In this document: positions 8,960-18,431 of the stretch, piece by piece
Numbering within the stretch: the first letter of the stretch is position 1
Layout of the letters: the number at the start of each line of letters is the position of its first letter
Origin: Mesorhizobium sp. CA8
GTDB lineage: Bacteria > Pseudomonadota > Alphaproteobacteria > Rhizobiales > Rhizobiaceae
Assembly: GCF_020164955.1 (NCBI RefSeq)
Contig: NZ_JAIUHG010000003.1
Span: forward strand, 1-64,000
DNA: 64,000 bases
Reading direction: 5' to 3'
Made by a program: the position numbers and the translations under genes
The notes under the pieces: model-generated
Databases searched by the model: none
Told to the model about the DNA's origin: nothing
What the model saw: only the letters and a program-made list of their open reading frames with translations

Positions 8960-11945
8960 GCATGCGGCTCCCGTCCGGATCGTAGAAATGGTTGGAGACG
9001 ATCTCGACCTGCCCGAACCGGTTGCGCAGCGGGTCGGAGACGAAGGCGCGGGTCCCGTGACGTGCCTTGCCGTCCTTGACCAGGGCCAGGGCGATATATT
9101 TGCCGAGCGCCGGTGAATAGCAGCAGGCGGTGATGTGACCGAGCGAGTCGTGCGGATTGTCCTCGTCCAGTTCCTCGACGACATGGCCGCCGCCGTTGAG
9201 CGGCCGGTTGTCGAGGGCGATCAGCCCGACCAGCTCGAGCCGGTCAGGGGCGATCAGGCCTTCGCGGTCCATCATGGCCGAGCCGATGAAGGGCTTCTTC
9301 TTCGACAGCATCCAGTCGAGATGGAGGTCGCGCGCCGTGGTGCGGCCGTCGATCTCGGCGCCGGTGACATGGCCCTTCTCGATGCGCATCGTGCCCAGCG
9401 CCTCGAGCCCGTAGGTGACCAAGCCGAACGGCTTGCCGGCCTCGATCAGGGCCTGCCAGACATGGGTGCCGTAGCCGGCGCCGGAATAAACCTCGAACGC
9501 CATTTCGCCGGAAAAGGACAGGCGGCAGATCATCACCGGCACGCCGGCGATCCGGCCATGGACGATGCCCATGAAGGGCAGGGTGGCGTTGTCGACGGCG
9601 GTGCCGGTGACGCAGGAAGCGAGGATGGCCCGCGCGTTTGGCCCGCCGATCGCCGCGCCCGCCCATTCGTCCGTGACGGAGGTCACGGTGACCTTCAGCT
9701 CCGGCCAGATGACGTCGAGAAAATACTCCAGATGCTGCATCACCTTGCCGGCATTGGCGGTGGTGGTGGTCATCAGGAATTCCTGCTCGCCGAGCCGCCA
9801 GGTGGTGCCGTCGTCGAAGGCTAGCCCATCCTCACGCAGCATCAGGCCGTAGCGGGCCTTGCCGACGGCCAAAGTGGAAAACATGTTGGTGTAGACGCGG
9901 TCGAGGAACTCGGCCGCGTCGGGTCCCTGCACCGCGATCTTCCCCAGCGTCGAGACATCGACGATGCCGGCGCTTTCGCGCGTGGCCTTCGCTTCGCGGA
10001 CATAGGCTTGCTCGATCGTCTCGCCGGGAAGGCCGTAGATCATCGGCCGGTACCAGAGGCCGGCCGAATACATGGTCGCGCCATTGGCGATGTGCCAGTC
10101 ATGCATCGGCGTCAGCCGCTCGGGCTTGAGATCGCCAAAGCGTTCGGCGGCCAGCGAGCCGATCGACACTGCGGTGTAGGGCGGGCGAAAGCGCGTCGTG
10201 CCGACTTCGGGGATCGGCTTGCCGAGCGCCTCGGCCATGATCGCAAGGCCAGGCACATTGGAGTTCTTGCCCTGGTCGGTCGCCATGCCGAGCGTGGTGT
10301 AGCGCTTCAGATGCTCGACCGATACGAAGCCTTCGCGATGCGCAAGCCGCACGTCCTCGGCGGTCACATCGTGCTGGAAGTCGACAAAGCTCTTGCCCTT
10401 GGCCTTGATTTCGAAGACCGGAGCCGGATCGGGATCGCCCGGTGCGGCCTCGACGGTCGGCAGGGCGGCGGGCGCGGCCGTTCCGCCGGCAGCCGAAACG
10501 CCGGCCGCGCGACCCTCGGCGATGGCTTCGGCGGTGGAGAAGCTGCCGGTGAAGGCGCCGGCGCCGATCCAGCGCTGCGTCGGCTTGGGCGGCAGGAAGG
10601 CCTGCCTGGCCGGGTCCCATTCAGCCTTGGCGCCCGCCTGGCTGGCGAGATGGATGGTCGGCGACCAGCCGCCCGACATCAAAAGGCTGTCGGCATGGAT
10701 GCTTCGTTCGTCGCCGCTCAGCGCACCGCTCAGGGCGTCGAAGCGCTGCACCTTGAGGCCGGTGAGGGCCTTGCCGCCTTCGGTCGCAATCACGGCATGG
10801 CCGTCCAGAAGCTCGGCCTCGGCCTCGCCGGCGAGCCGGCGCATGTCGTTCGAGATGTCAGCACGGACATCGACGATGGCAACGATGGTCGCGCCGGCCT
10901 TCTTCAAGGCGACGGCGGAGCGGTAGGCGCTGTCGTTATTGGTGAAGAGCGCGATGCGCTGTCCCGGCAGCACGCCATATTCAACTGCGTAGCGTTCCGC
11001 CGCATGCGCCAGCATGACGCCGGGCCGATCGTTGCCCGGAAACACCAGCGGCCGTTCGAAGGAGCCAGTGGCGAGCACCACTGTGCCCGCGCGGATCGCC
11101 CAGTAGCGCTGGCGCGGTTCGCCCTTGGCGGGTGTTTCCTTGTGGTCGGTCACCCGTTCCAGCGCGGCAAGCGTGTTGCCATCATAGTAACCCCACACGG
11201 TCGTGCGCGGCAGCAGGCGGACATTGTCGTTGCCTTCGAGCTGCCCGACTGCGCGTTGGGCCCAGTCGGCGGCGGGCATGCCGTCGATGATTTCGTCCGA
11301 CCAGTTTGCGGAACCGCCGAAGTGGGCTTCGAGGTCGGCAAGGATGACGCGGACGCCCTGGTCGGCGGCGGCCTTCGCCGCCATCAGGCCGGCCGGGCCG
11401 GAACCGACGACCAGCACGTCGCAAAATGCGTTCATGCGCTCGTAGCGCGCCGGGTCGGGAGCGGTGCCGGCCTTGCCGAGGCCAGCGGCGCGACGAATGA
11501 AATGCTCGCAGAACATCCAGAAGCGCGTGCCCTTCAGCGGACCGATCACCGGACCCATGAAGGTCTTGTAGTAGAAGCCGGCCGACAGGAGCTTGCCGCC
11601 GAGCTGGTTGAGGGCGCCGATATCCCAGGCGAGCGAAGGCGTGCGGTTCTGGCTGACGGCGACCAGCCCGTCATAGATCTCGACCATGGTGGCCGGAATG
11701 TTCGGCTCGCGCACTTCGCCGCGCAGCACCGTCACCAGCGCGTTCGGCTCCTCGACGCCGGCGGCAAGCAGGCCGCGCGGGCGATGATATTTGAAGGAGC
11801 GGCCGAACAGCGTCACGCCATTGGCGAGCAGCGCCGAGGCCAGCGTGTCGCCGGCATGGCCGGTGTAAGCCGCGCCGTCGAAGGTGAAGCGGATGGTGCG
11901 CAGCCGGTCGATCCGGCCGCCGGTCTCGGCGCGGCGCGGGCTCAC
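8952..11945 (-). CDS. soxA: sarcosine oxidase, alpha subunit
   Basis: A 997-residue subunit of full family length. It has an N-terminal ferredoxin-like domain without a cluster (residues 15-100), an NAD-binding Rossmann segment VLVVGSGPAGLMAAK (GSGPAG at 181-186), and a C-terminal GcvT-type THF-binding domain (about 610-990) where methylene-THF is made from the released formaldehyde. The start is GTG, overlapping the soxD stop (GTGA). It assembles with SoxB, SoxD and SoxG in the cytoplasm. In rhizobia this operon serves the last step of glycine betaine or creatinine/sarcosine catabolism. Confidence 0.95.
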   Translation of the reverse strand: MSPRRAETGGRIDRLRTIRFTFDGAAYTGHAGDTLASALLANGVTLFGRSFKYHRPRGLLAAGVEEPNALVTVLRGEVREPNIPATMVEIYDGLVAVSQNRTPSLAWDIGALNQLGGKLLSAGFYYKTFMGPVIGPLKGTRFWMFCEHFIRRAAGLGKAGTAPDPARYERMNAFCDVLVVGSGPAGLMAAKAAADQGVRVILADLEAHFGGSANWSDEIIDGMPAADWAQRAVGQLEGNDNVRLLPRTTVWGYYDGNTLAALERVTDHKETPAKGEPRQRYWAIRAGTVVLATGSFERPLVFPGNDRPGVMLAHAAERYAVEYGVLPGQRIALFTNNDSAYRSAVALKKAGATIVAIVDVRADISNDMRRLAGEAEAELLDGHAVIATEGGKALTGLKVQRFDALSGALSGDERSIHADSLLMSGGWSPTIHLASQAGAKAEWDPARQAFLPPKPTQRWIGAGAFTGSFSTAEAIAEGRAAGVSAAGGTAAPAALPTVEAAPGDPDPAPVFEIKAKGKSFVDFQHDVTAEDVRLAHREGFVSVEHLKRYTTLGMATDQGKNSNVPGLAIMAEALGKPIPEVGTTRFRPPYTAVSIGSLAAERFGDLKPERLTPMHDWHIANGATMYSAGLWYRPMIYGLPGETIEQAYVREAKATRESAGIVDVSTLGKIAVQGPDAAEFLDRVYTNMFSTLAVGKARYGLMLREDGLAFDDGTTWRLGEQEFLMTTTTANAGKVMQHLEYFLDVIWPELKVTVTSVTDEWAGAAIGGPNARAILASCVTGTAVDNATLPFMGIVHGRIAGVPVMICRLSFSGEMAFEVYSGAGYGTHVWQALIEAGKPFGLVTYGLEALGTMRIEKGHVTGAEIDGRTTARDLHLDWMLSKKKPFIGSAMMDREGLIAPDRLELVGLIALDNRPLNGGGHVVEELDEDNPHDSLGHITACCYSPALGKYIALALVKDGKARHGTRAFVSDPLRNRFGQVEIVSNHFYDPDGSRMHG

Positions 11946-12220
11946 GAGCGGCTCTCCGTCTTGTGGCCGCCACGGGCGAACTCGGTGCTCAGGATTTCGT
12001 GCGTGATGGTGTTGCGCACGACCCTAAGATGCGCGCGACAACCCCCGGAATGCTGCCAGATCTCGTTGTGATCGCCGGCCGGGTTCAGGCGGTCGTAGAC
12101 ATAGGCGTTCCAGGCGTCGAGGTTCTGCGAGGCGGGCTGCGGCCGCTGGCGGTTGCCGTCGCCCTGGTAGGTGAATTCGATGACGTCGCGCGGGCCGCAA
12201 TAGGGACAGGTGATCAGCAT
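11942..12220 (-). CDS. soxD: sarcosine oxidase, delta subunit
   Basis: A 92-residue protein with the hallmark zinc-binding set of SoxD: CPYC (C5, C8) near the N-terminus and HSGGCRAH (H57, C61, H64). The delta subunit caps the alpha subunit and stabilises the heterotetramer. It sits between soxB (15 bp gap) and soxA (4 bp overlap), the canonical position. Confidence 0.94.
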   Translation of the reverse strand: MLITCPYCGPRDVIEFTYQGDGNRQRPQPASQNLDAWNAYVYDRLNPAGDHNEIWQHSGGCRAHLRVVRNTITHEILSTEFARGGHKTESRS

Positions 12221-12235
12221 TTTTCAATCCAAACC

Positions 12236-13495
12236 CTAGTGCAATCTGGGCGTCGCGCCCTGGCCTTTGTCGTCGATGATGAGGCCCCGATAAAAGCGGT
12301 CGAGTGTGAAGGGCGCGTTGAAATCGTGCGGCTCGTCCTTGGCAATGGTGTAGGCAAAGCACCAGCCGGAGGCAGGCGTCGCCTTGAAGCCGCCATAGCA
12401 CCAGCCGCAATTGAGGTACATGCCCGGCAGTGGGCCAGTGGTGATGATCGGCGAGCCGTCCATCGTCATGTCGCACAGCCCGCCCCAGGAGCGCAGCATG
12501 CGCACGCGCGCCAGGCCGGGGAACAGCGCCAGCATCTCGCTCATCACCTCATCGACGATCGGCAGGCTGCCGCGCTGGGCGTAGCTGTTGTAGCCGTCGA
12601 GGTCGCCGCCATAGACGAGGCCGCCCTTGTCGGATTGCGAAATGTAGAAATGGCCCATGCCGAAGGTCAGGATCGTATCGATGATCGGCTTCAGCGATTC
12701 CGAGACGAAGGCCTGCAGCACGTGGCTTTCGATCGGCATGTGCGAAATGCCGGCAAGCTGCATGACGCGGCCGGTGCTGCCGGCAACCGCAAGCGCGACC
12801 TTCTTGGCGCGGATTTCGCCGCGCGTCGTCGAAACGCCGGTGACGCGGTCGCCGTCGCGCAGGAAACCGGTGACCTCGCAATTCTCGATGATATCGACGC
12901 CGCGCCGGTCGGCGCCGCGCGCATAGCCCCAGGCGACGGCGTCGTGACGGGCGCTGCCGGCACGGCGTTGCATCAAGCCGCCGACGACAGGGAAGCGCGC
13001 GGAACCGGAGACATCCAGCGCCGGCACAAGCCGCTTGATCTGGTCGACGCTCATCAGTTCGGCGTCGACGCCGAGATGGCGCATGGCGTTGCCGCGCCTG
13101 GCATAGTCGTCAAGCTGGGCGGGCGTGTGCGCGAGATTGAGGCACCCGCGCTGCGAGAACATGACGTTGTAGTTGAGGTCGTGCGACAGGTTCTCCCACA
13201 GCTTCATCGAATGTTCGTAGAAGCGGGTGTTTTGCGGCAAGAGATAGTTGGAGCGCACGGCGGTGGTGTTGCGGCCGACATTGCCGGAGCCAAGCCAGCC
13301 TTTTTCCAGCACCGCGACATTGGTGATGCCGTGTTCCTTGGCAAGATAATAAGCGGTCGAAAGACCGTGGCCGCCGCCACCGATGACGATCACGTCATAG
13401 GAAGCCTTGGGATCCGGCTTGCGCCAGGCGGGCTTCCAATCCTTGTTGCCGGTCAGCGCGTTCTTGAGCAGCGAAAAGGCTGAATATTCCGCCAT
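12236..13495 (-). CDS. soxB: sarcosine oxidase, beta subunit
   Basis: A 419-residue flavoprotein of the expected length. The FAD Rossmann motif GGGGHG is at residues 39-44, followed by the SoxB signature GNVGRNTTAVRSNYLL. The C-terminal part has the NCGWCYGGFKATPASGW segment typical of beta subunits. SoxB carries FAD and the covalently bound FMN and oxidises sarcosine. It is the first gene of the operon. The ~190 bp upstream region, shared with the divergent mechanosensitive channel gene, should hold its promoter; I see no clear operator there. Confidence 0.95.
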   Translation of the reverse strand: MAEYSAFSLLKNALTGNKDWKPAWRKPDPKASYDVIVIGGGGHGLSTAYYLAKEHGITNVAVLEKGWLGSGNVGRNTTAVRSNYLLPQNTRFYEHSMKLWENLSHDLNYNVMFSQRGCLNLAHTPAQLDDYARRGNAMRHLGVDAELMSVDQIKRLVPALDVSGSARFPVVGGLMQRRAGSARHDAVAWGYARGADRRGVDIIENCEVTGFLRDGDRVTGVSTTRGEIRAKKVALAVAGSTGRVMQLAGISHMPIESHVLQAFVSESLKPIIDTILTFGMGHFYISQSDKGGLVYGGDLDGYNSYAQRGSLPIVDEVMSEMLALFPGLARVRMLRSWGGLCDMTMDGSPIITTGPLPGMYLNCGWCYGGFKATPASGWCFAYTIAKDEPHDFNAPFTLDRFYRGLIIDDKGQGATPRLH

Positions 13496-13688
13496 TCTTC
13501 CTATCGTCCTTATGATGCGAGGCGGCAGACTATAGAGCAGGCGGGAAGCGTAAAGCCAAGATTACGCCATCGCTTTTCGCCAGGCCGACTCTCGCCGATG
13601 CGATCGGACGGCTTGCCGCCCGATAGGCCGGTCTTTATCAAAGGCGGAAATTTCGAGAATTTTTCGGCCGCGAGTCGCCAACAAAGTC

Positions 13689-16178
13689 ATGTTCTTCCGC
13701 CTGCTTCGCCTGCTTCTGATCGTCATCGTCGCTGTCTTCGGGCAGCCGGCGCTCGAGGCGTCGGCGCAGGCGATCGGCCATGGTTCGTCGCAGCTCATCG
13801 CCGATCAGACCAAGGTCATCCAGGACCTGACGGCCAGGACCGACGGCCTGGAAAAGAAACTGAGCGACCCCGACCAGGACGATGCGGGGCTTGTCGACAT
13901 CCGGTTGCAGCTGGAGGATATTTCGCGCGCGGCGCTGAACAGCGCGCTGGCGTTCCGGCAGCGCCTCACCGACATCAACAATCGCGCCGAGGTTCTCGGC
14001 CCGCCGCCGGCGCAGGGGCAACCTACCGAGCCGGTGATCGTCAGCAGCGAGCGCAGTGCGCTCGCCACGGAAAAAGCTCAGATCAACGCGGTCGTCGCCA
14101 GCGCGCAAAACCTGTCGATCCGCGTCAACGGGCTGGTCGACAAGATCGCCGTCATGCGCAGCGAGCTTTTCCGCAGCGTCATCACCAAGCATTATGATCT
14201 GACCGACGCGTTGAGCCCGCAGGCCTTTTCCGACGCGCATGATCAGTTCACGGGCCTCTACAAGGCAGTTTCGTCCTGGGCGAGCTTCGCCGTCAGGTTC
14301 AAGTTCCAGGCGATCCTTGCGGCGACGCTGATGGCGCTCGCCCTGGCGGCCGTTCTGTTGATCGGCGGCAGGCGCCTGTTCGGCCGCATATTCGAGGCCG
14401 ACCCGACGGTCGAGGATCCGTCCTATCTCAGCAGGCTGTCGGTGGCCTTCTGGTCGACGCTGCTGCCGACCCTGGCGCTCGGCGTCTTCTTCGCCTCGGC
14501 CGTGTTCTTCTTCAACTATTACAATGTGCTGCGTGGCGATATCGGCACGTTCCTCAATGCCTTGCTGACGGTGATCGCCATGGTGTTCTGCGTCAACCGG
14601 CTGACCAACGCGGCGCTCGAACCGCGCCTGCCCAACTGGCGCCTGATCCCGGTCGCGACCGGCCGGGCGCGTTGGCTGGTTGGTCTGACGACCGCCATGG
14701 CGCTGGTGCTCGGGTTCAATTACTTCCTGTCGGTCGTCAACGAGAAGATGGGATCGCCACTTTCGCTGACGATCGCCAGGGGCTTTGTCGCCGCGATCAT
14801 CGTCGGCGTCATTCTGATCCTGATGGGACTGCTGCGGCCTTTCAGGACGGCTGACGGCTCATGGCGGCCCTGGCCGGCATGGCTTCGCTTCATGGCCATC
14901 GCCCTCGGCCTGTTCACCATTGCGGCGGCGCTGCTTGGCTATATCGGCCTGGCGCTTTTCGTCTCGTTCCAGGTCGTGGTGACCGGCACAGTGCTGGTGA
15001 CGGCGTATATCGGCTTCCTCTCGGCTCGCGCGATCGGGGAGGAGGGCGGCTTCGCCGACACTTCGGTCGGGCGATGGCTTTCGGAAAACTCCAGCTACGA
15101 GGATACCGCCCTCGACCAGCTCGGCCTGGTCGTCAGCATCGCCATCAACCTGATGATCGTGGTGGTGTTCCTGCCGCTGATCCTATTGATGTGGGGCTTC
15201 CAGCCCGGCGACATCGAGGCCTGGGCCTACAAACTGGCGACCGGCGTCACGATCGGTTCGGTGACCATCTCCTTCCTCGGCATCCTCAGCGGCATCGTCG
15301 TCTTCGGCATCGGTTATTTCCTGACGCGCTGGTTCCAGGGCTGGCTGGACGGCTCGGTGATGGCGCGCGGCAAGGTCGATGCCGGCGTGCGCAACTCGAT
15401 CCGGCTCGGTGTCGGCTATGCCGGCGTGGCGGTCGCCGCGCTGGTCGGCATCTCGGCGGCGGGCATCGATCTTTCCAACCTGGCGCTGGTTGCCGGCGCG
15501 CTTTCGCTCGGTATCGGCTTCGGCCTGCAGAACGTCGTGTCCAATTTCGTCTCAGGCCTCATCCTGCTTGCCGAACGGCCGTTCAAGGTCGGCGACTGGA
15601 TCGTCGCGGGCGACGTCAGCGGCACCGTGCGGAAGATCAGCGTACGCGCCACCGAGATAGAGACGTTCCAGCGGCAGGCGGTGATCCTGCCCAACTCGAA
15701 CCTGATCAACAATGCTGTCGGCAACTGGACGCATCGCAACAAGCTCGGACGCATCGACATCAAGGTCGGCGTCGCCTATGGCAGCGACGTCAAGCGCGTC
15801 CATGCCGTCCTGACGGATATTGCGCGCGCCCATCCGATGGTGCTGAAGAACCCCGAGCCGTTCGTCCTCTTCGCCAATTTCGGTTCGGCCGCGCTCGAAT
15901 TCGAAATACGCGTGTTCGTCGCGGACATCATGAACGGCAGCGTCGTGCAGAACGATATCCGCTTCGCCATCTTCGATATCTTCGAGCAGGAGCAGATCGA
16001 GATACCATCGACGCCGCGCGCCGTGGTCGAGAGCAAGAAGCACGAAGCCTGGCCGATCGACGACGACAAGATCGAAGCCGAATTCGCGGAGCGCGAGAGG
16101 CTGGAGGCGGAAGCCGCGGCCGAGCGGGAACGGCTGGCCAAGACCAAGCGCAAGGGCCGCAAGCCGGACCCCGGCTGA
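13689..16178 (+). CDS. DUF3772 domain-containing MscS-type mechanosensitive channel
   Basis: An 829-residue inner-membrane protein. It begins with a signal-like hydrophobic segment (1-27), then a periplasmic coiled-coil-rich DUF3772 region (about 40-190), about ten to eleven transmembrane helices, and an MscS pore/beta domain (about 560-770) with the pore-like helix LALVAGALSLGIGFGLQNVVSNF. The C-terminus is charged (about 770-829, many Glu/Arg/Lys). Large MscS homologues release osmolytes under hypo-osmotic shock; this would fit a genome rich in betaine metabolism, but that link is inference. The gene's TGA overlaps the 141-bp palindromic repeat that follows. Confidence 0.9.
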   Translation: MFFRLLRLLLIVIVAVFGQPALEASAQAIGHGSSQLIADQTKVIQDLTARTDGLEKKLSDPDQDDAGLVDIRLQLEDISRAALNSALAFRQRLTDINNRAEVLGPPPAQGQPTEPVIVSSERSALATEKAQINAVVASAQNLSIRVNGLVDKIAVMRSELFRSVITKHYDLTDALSPQAFSDAHDQFTGLYKAVSSWASFAVRFKFQAILAATLMALALAAVLLIGGRRLFGRIFEADPTVEDPSYLSRLSVAFWSTLLPTLALGVFFASAVFFFNYYNVLRGDIGTFLNALLTVIAMVFCVNRLTNAALEPRLPNWRLIPVATGRARWLVGLTTAMALVLGFNYFLSVVNEKMGSPLSLTIARGFVAAIIVGVILILMGLLRPFRTADGSWRPWPAWLRFMAIALGLFTIAAALLGYIGLALFVSFQVVVTGTVLVTAYIGFLSARAIGEEGGFADTSVGRWLSENSSYEDTALDQLGLVVSIAINLMIVVVFLPLILLMWGFQPGDIEAWAYKLATGVTIGSVTISFLGILSGIVVFGIGYFLTRWFQGWLDGSVMARGKVDAGVRNSIRLGVGYAGVAVAALVGISAAGIDLSNLALVAGALSLGIGFGLQNVVSNFVSGLILLAERPFKVGDWIVAGDVSGTVRKISVRATEIETFQRQAVILPNSNLINNAVGNWTHRNKLGRIDIKVGVAYGSDVKRVHAVLTDIARAHPMVLKNPEPFVLFANFGSAALEFEIRVFVADIMNGSVVQNDIRFAIFDIFEQEQIEIPSTPRAVVESKKHEAWPIDDDKIEAEFAERERLEAEAAAERERLAKTKRKGRKPDPG

Positions 16179-16318
16179 GGTGTATTGATATTCAGGTGAG
16201 GCCGGCCTGCAAATGGGGTTTCCTGCGCTTCCGGTGCTCACGTACTTCAAGTACGCTCCGCTCCGGTTCTCGGAAGCCACCATTTTCGGCTCGGCCTGAC
16301 CTGAATCTCAATACACCT
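16178..16318. repeat. large palindromic intergenic repeat, copy 1 (141 bp)
   Basis: The ends are inverted: AGGTGTATTGAtatTCAG at the left and CTGAatcTCAATACACCT at the right. The interior includes GAGGCCGGCCTGCAAATGG and a CGTACTTCAAGTACG hairpin. A second, longer copy with near-identical arms is at 57570-57793. Both copies begin exactly at the stop codon of the upstream gene. The transcript would fold into a long stem. Confidence 0.85.
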
Positions 16319-16470
16319 TGGACGACGGCTTATCCGACAGCGAAATCGATTGTGGCATGAATGCGGCATTCAGTTGCGGTTCAGGTAACATCTCATATAA
16401 GCTTCGATGCAAAGGGCGAGAATGCCTTGCAAATTTGAACAGAGGCGGTGTGTGAAACACCGAAATTTCA

Positions 16471-16734
16471 ATGTGGAAGTCTGTCGTTGCCGCCATCGCG
16501 TTGCTGGCACTGGGCGGTTCGGCTTTCGCCGCCAGCGCGATCAACCGGGACGCTCAGACGCGGACCTTGGTCGTGACCGAAGGCGGCGCCAAGAGCGAGC
16601 TGACGCTTGCCGCCGGCGAGACGGTGGAATTCTGCTCGAACGGCTGCTTCGTCACTCTGCCCAATGGTGACCTCGAAGCCCTGACCGGCTCGGAAACGGT
16701 CGAAATCTCGGGCGGCGCGGCGCGCATCAAGTAA
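16471..16734 (+). CDS. small secreted protein of unknown function
   Basis: An 87-residue protein with a clear signal peptide: Lys3, hydrophobic VVAAIALLALGGSAFA, and an AxA-type cleavage site near residue 20. The mature part (about 66 residues) is beta-rich and contains two cysteines in the segment FCSNGCFV, which could form a disulphide or bind metal in the periplasm. I do not recognise a named family. It stands alone between a palindromic repeat and a strong terminator, so it is probably a monocistronic unit. Confidence 0.7.
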   Translation: MWKSVVAAIALLALGGSAFAASAINRDAQTRTLVVTEGGAKSELTLAAGETVEFCSNGCFVTLPNGDLEALTGSETVEISGGAARIK

Positions 16735-16769
16735 CTCTCGCCACAGAGAGTGGCGCCGCAAGATTGGCA

Positions 16770-16795
16770 AAGGCCGGACCGATGTCCGGCCTTTT
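16770..16795 (+). terminator. rho-independent terminator of the small secreted protein gene
   Basis: The stem AAGGCCGGAC / GTCCGGCCTT with a 4-nt loop is followed by TT. The perfect 10-bp stem sits 36 bp after the stop codon. Confidence 0.85.
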
Positions 16796-16997
16796 ATCGT
16801 TTCCGGTAGCTGTCGCTTAACGACGACGCCGAAAAACCGGCATGACAATGCATTGCAACCGGACGTTTTAACGTTCGCTGCGTCATCTCCGGCTATATCT
16901 GCCCCGAGGACGCCGGCACACGGCGTGGGTTGAGTTGGCGCATGGTTCCCTTCCGAGATCGGAGTTTCGGGATTCTGCGCTCGATCGGGGCAGGGCA

Positions 16998-18431
16998 ATG
17001 GACGCGAGGTCGGACAGGAACGCAATTCCGCTTGCGGTCGATCTCGACGGTACGCTGATCGCAACCGACCTTCTGTGGGAAGGCCTGTTCATCCTCCTCA
17101 AGAAGAATCCGCTCTATGTCTTTCTCCTGCCGTTTTGGTTGATCGGCGGCCCGGCCCGGCTGAAGCAGGAAATCGCCAGCCGCGTCGACATTGACCCGGC
17201 CTCGCTGCCTTACCGTCGGGATCTGCTCGACCGGCTGTGCGCCGAGCACCGGGAGAGCCGCAAGATCGTGCTGGCGACGGGAACGCCGCGCAAGTTCGCG
17301 GAAGCGATCGCGGCGCATCTCGGCATTTTCGATCATGTGCTGGCGACCGACGGTCCGCACAACATGACCTCCGGCAGGAAATGCGCGGCACTTGTCGCCG
17401 CCTATGGCGATGCAGGCTTCGACTATGCCGGCAACAGCCGCCACGACCTCAAAGTGTTCGATGCCGCGCGCAACGCGCTCGTGGTGGCGCCCGACCGCAG
17501 CGCCCGGCGCTGGCAGGCGGCGCATCAAGCCGAGGCCATGCTCGCGCCGACGCCGACGCTGAGGACCTACGTCAAGATGCTGCGCATCCATCAGTGGCTG
17601 AAGAACGCCCTGATCGCCGTGCCGATGGTGCTGTCGCACGAATATTTCAACCCGAACATGATCTGGGAATGCCTGCTGGCGTTCATTTCCTTCAGCGCCG
17701 TGGCGTCCGCCATCTATATCCTCAATGATTTCTTCGACCTCGCGCTCGACCGCAAGCATCCGACAAAACGCAACCGGCCTTTCGCCAGCGGCGTATTGTC
17801 GATCCCATTCGGTCTCGGCGCGATCGTCGCGCTGCTTGCGGTCGGCATTGCCGCCGGCTTGTTCCTGCCGATCGAATTTCTTGGCGTGCTTGCCGGCTAT
17901 CTGGTCGTCACCACAGCCTATTCGCTGTCGTTCAAGCGCATGCTTCTGATCGATGTGCTGACGCTTGCGGGCCTCTACACGATCCGCGTGCTTGCGGGCG
18001 CAGCCGCCACCGGTGTCGATGTCTCCTTCTGGCTGCTTGCCTTCTCGATCTTCTTCTTCCTGTCGCTGGCGCTGGTGAAGCGCTTCGTCGAGTTGCGCAC
18101 CACTGCGATCCCGCCCGGCGAGCGCATCGCTGGCCGCGGCTATCGCACCGAGGACCAGGAGATCGTCGCGCAGGCCGGCATGGCGTCGGCTTTCTCGTCG
18201 GCGCTGGTCCTGGCGCTTTATATGGACAGCCCGGCGGTGCGCGAGCTCTATCCGCATCCGTGGCTGATATGGCCGCTGGCTCCGATCGTGCTTTATCTCA
18301 CGATGCGCGTCTGGATCCTGGCCCGCCGCGACGAGATGCATGACGACCCGGTCGTCTTCATCATCCGCGACTGGCGCAGCCAGATCGTCGTCGTCATCGG
18401 CGCGGTCTTCCTCGTCGCCGGAGGCTGGTGA
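16998..18431 (+). CDS. HAD phosphatase-UbiA prenyltransferase fusion (DPPR synthase-like)
   Basis: A 477-residue fusion. The N-terminal HAD domain (about 10-190) has the catalytic motif VDLDGTLI (D15, D17) and an ATGTP segment. The C-terminal UbiA-type membrane domain (about 195-477, 8-9 helices) has the Mg-binding motif NDFFDLALDRKH. Related UbiA proteins transfer phosphoribose from PRPP to a polyprenyl phosphate (decaprenyl-phosphoryl-ribose-5-phosphate synthase); the fused HAD domain could remove the 5-phosphate. The start is the ATG after CGGGGCAGGG, not an ATG 63 bp upstream. It overlaps the DprE1-like gene that follows, supporting this pathway rather than quinone prenylation. Confidence 0.85.
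   Translation: MDARSDRNAIPLAVDLDGTLIATDLLWEGLFILLKKNPLYVFLLPFWLIGGPARLKQEIASRVDIDPASLPYRRDLLDRLCAEHRESRKIVLATGTPRKFAEAIAAHLGIFDHVLATDGPHNMTSGRKCAALVAAYGDAGFDYAGNSRHDLKVFDAARNALVVAPDRSARRWQAAHQAEAMLAPTPTLRTYVKMLRIHQWLKNALIAVPMVLSHEYFNPNMIWECLLAFISFSAVASAIYILNDFFDLALDRKHPTKRNRPFASGVLSIPFGLGAIVALLAVGIAAGLFLPIEFLGVLAGYLVVTTAYSLSFKRMLLIDVLTLAGLYTIRVLAGAAATGVDVSFWLLAFSIFFFLSLALVKRFVELRTTAIPPGERIAGRGYRTEDQEIVAQAGMASAFSSALVLALYMDSPAVRELYPHPWLIWPLAPIVLYLTMRVWILARRDEMHDDPVVFIIRDWRSQIVVVIGAVFLVAGGW

Noticed and set aside
10008..12071. Very long open frame antisense to soxA and soxD (687 codons)
   Set aside because: High-GC DNA opens the antisense frame; the composition is Arg/Gly/His-rich, no family matches, and the opposite strand holds well-recognised sarcosine oxidase genes.
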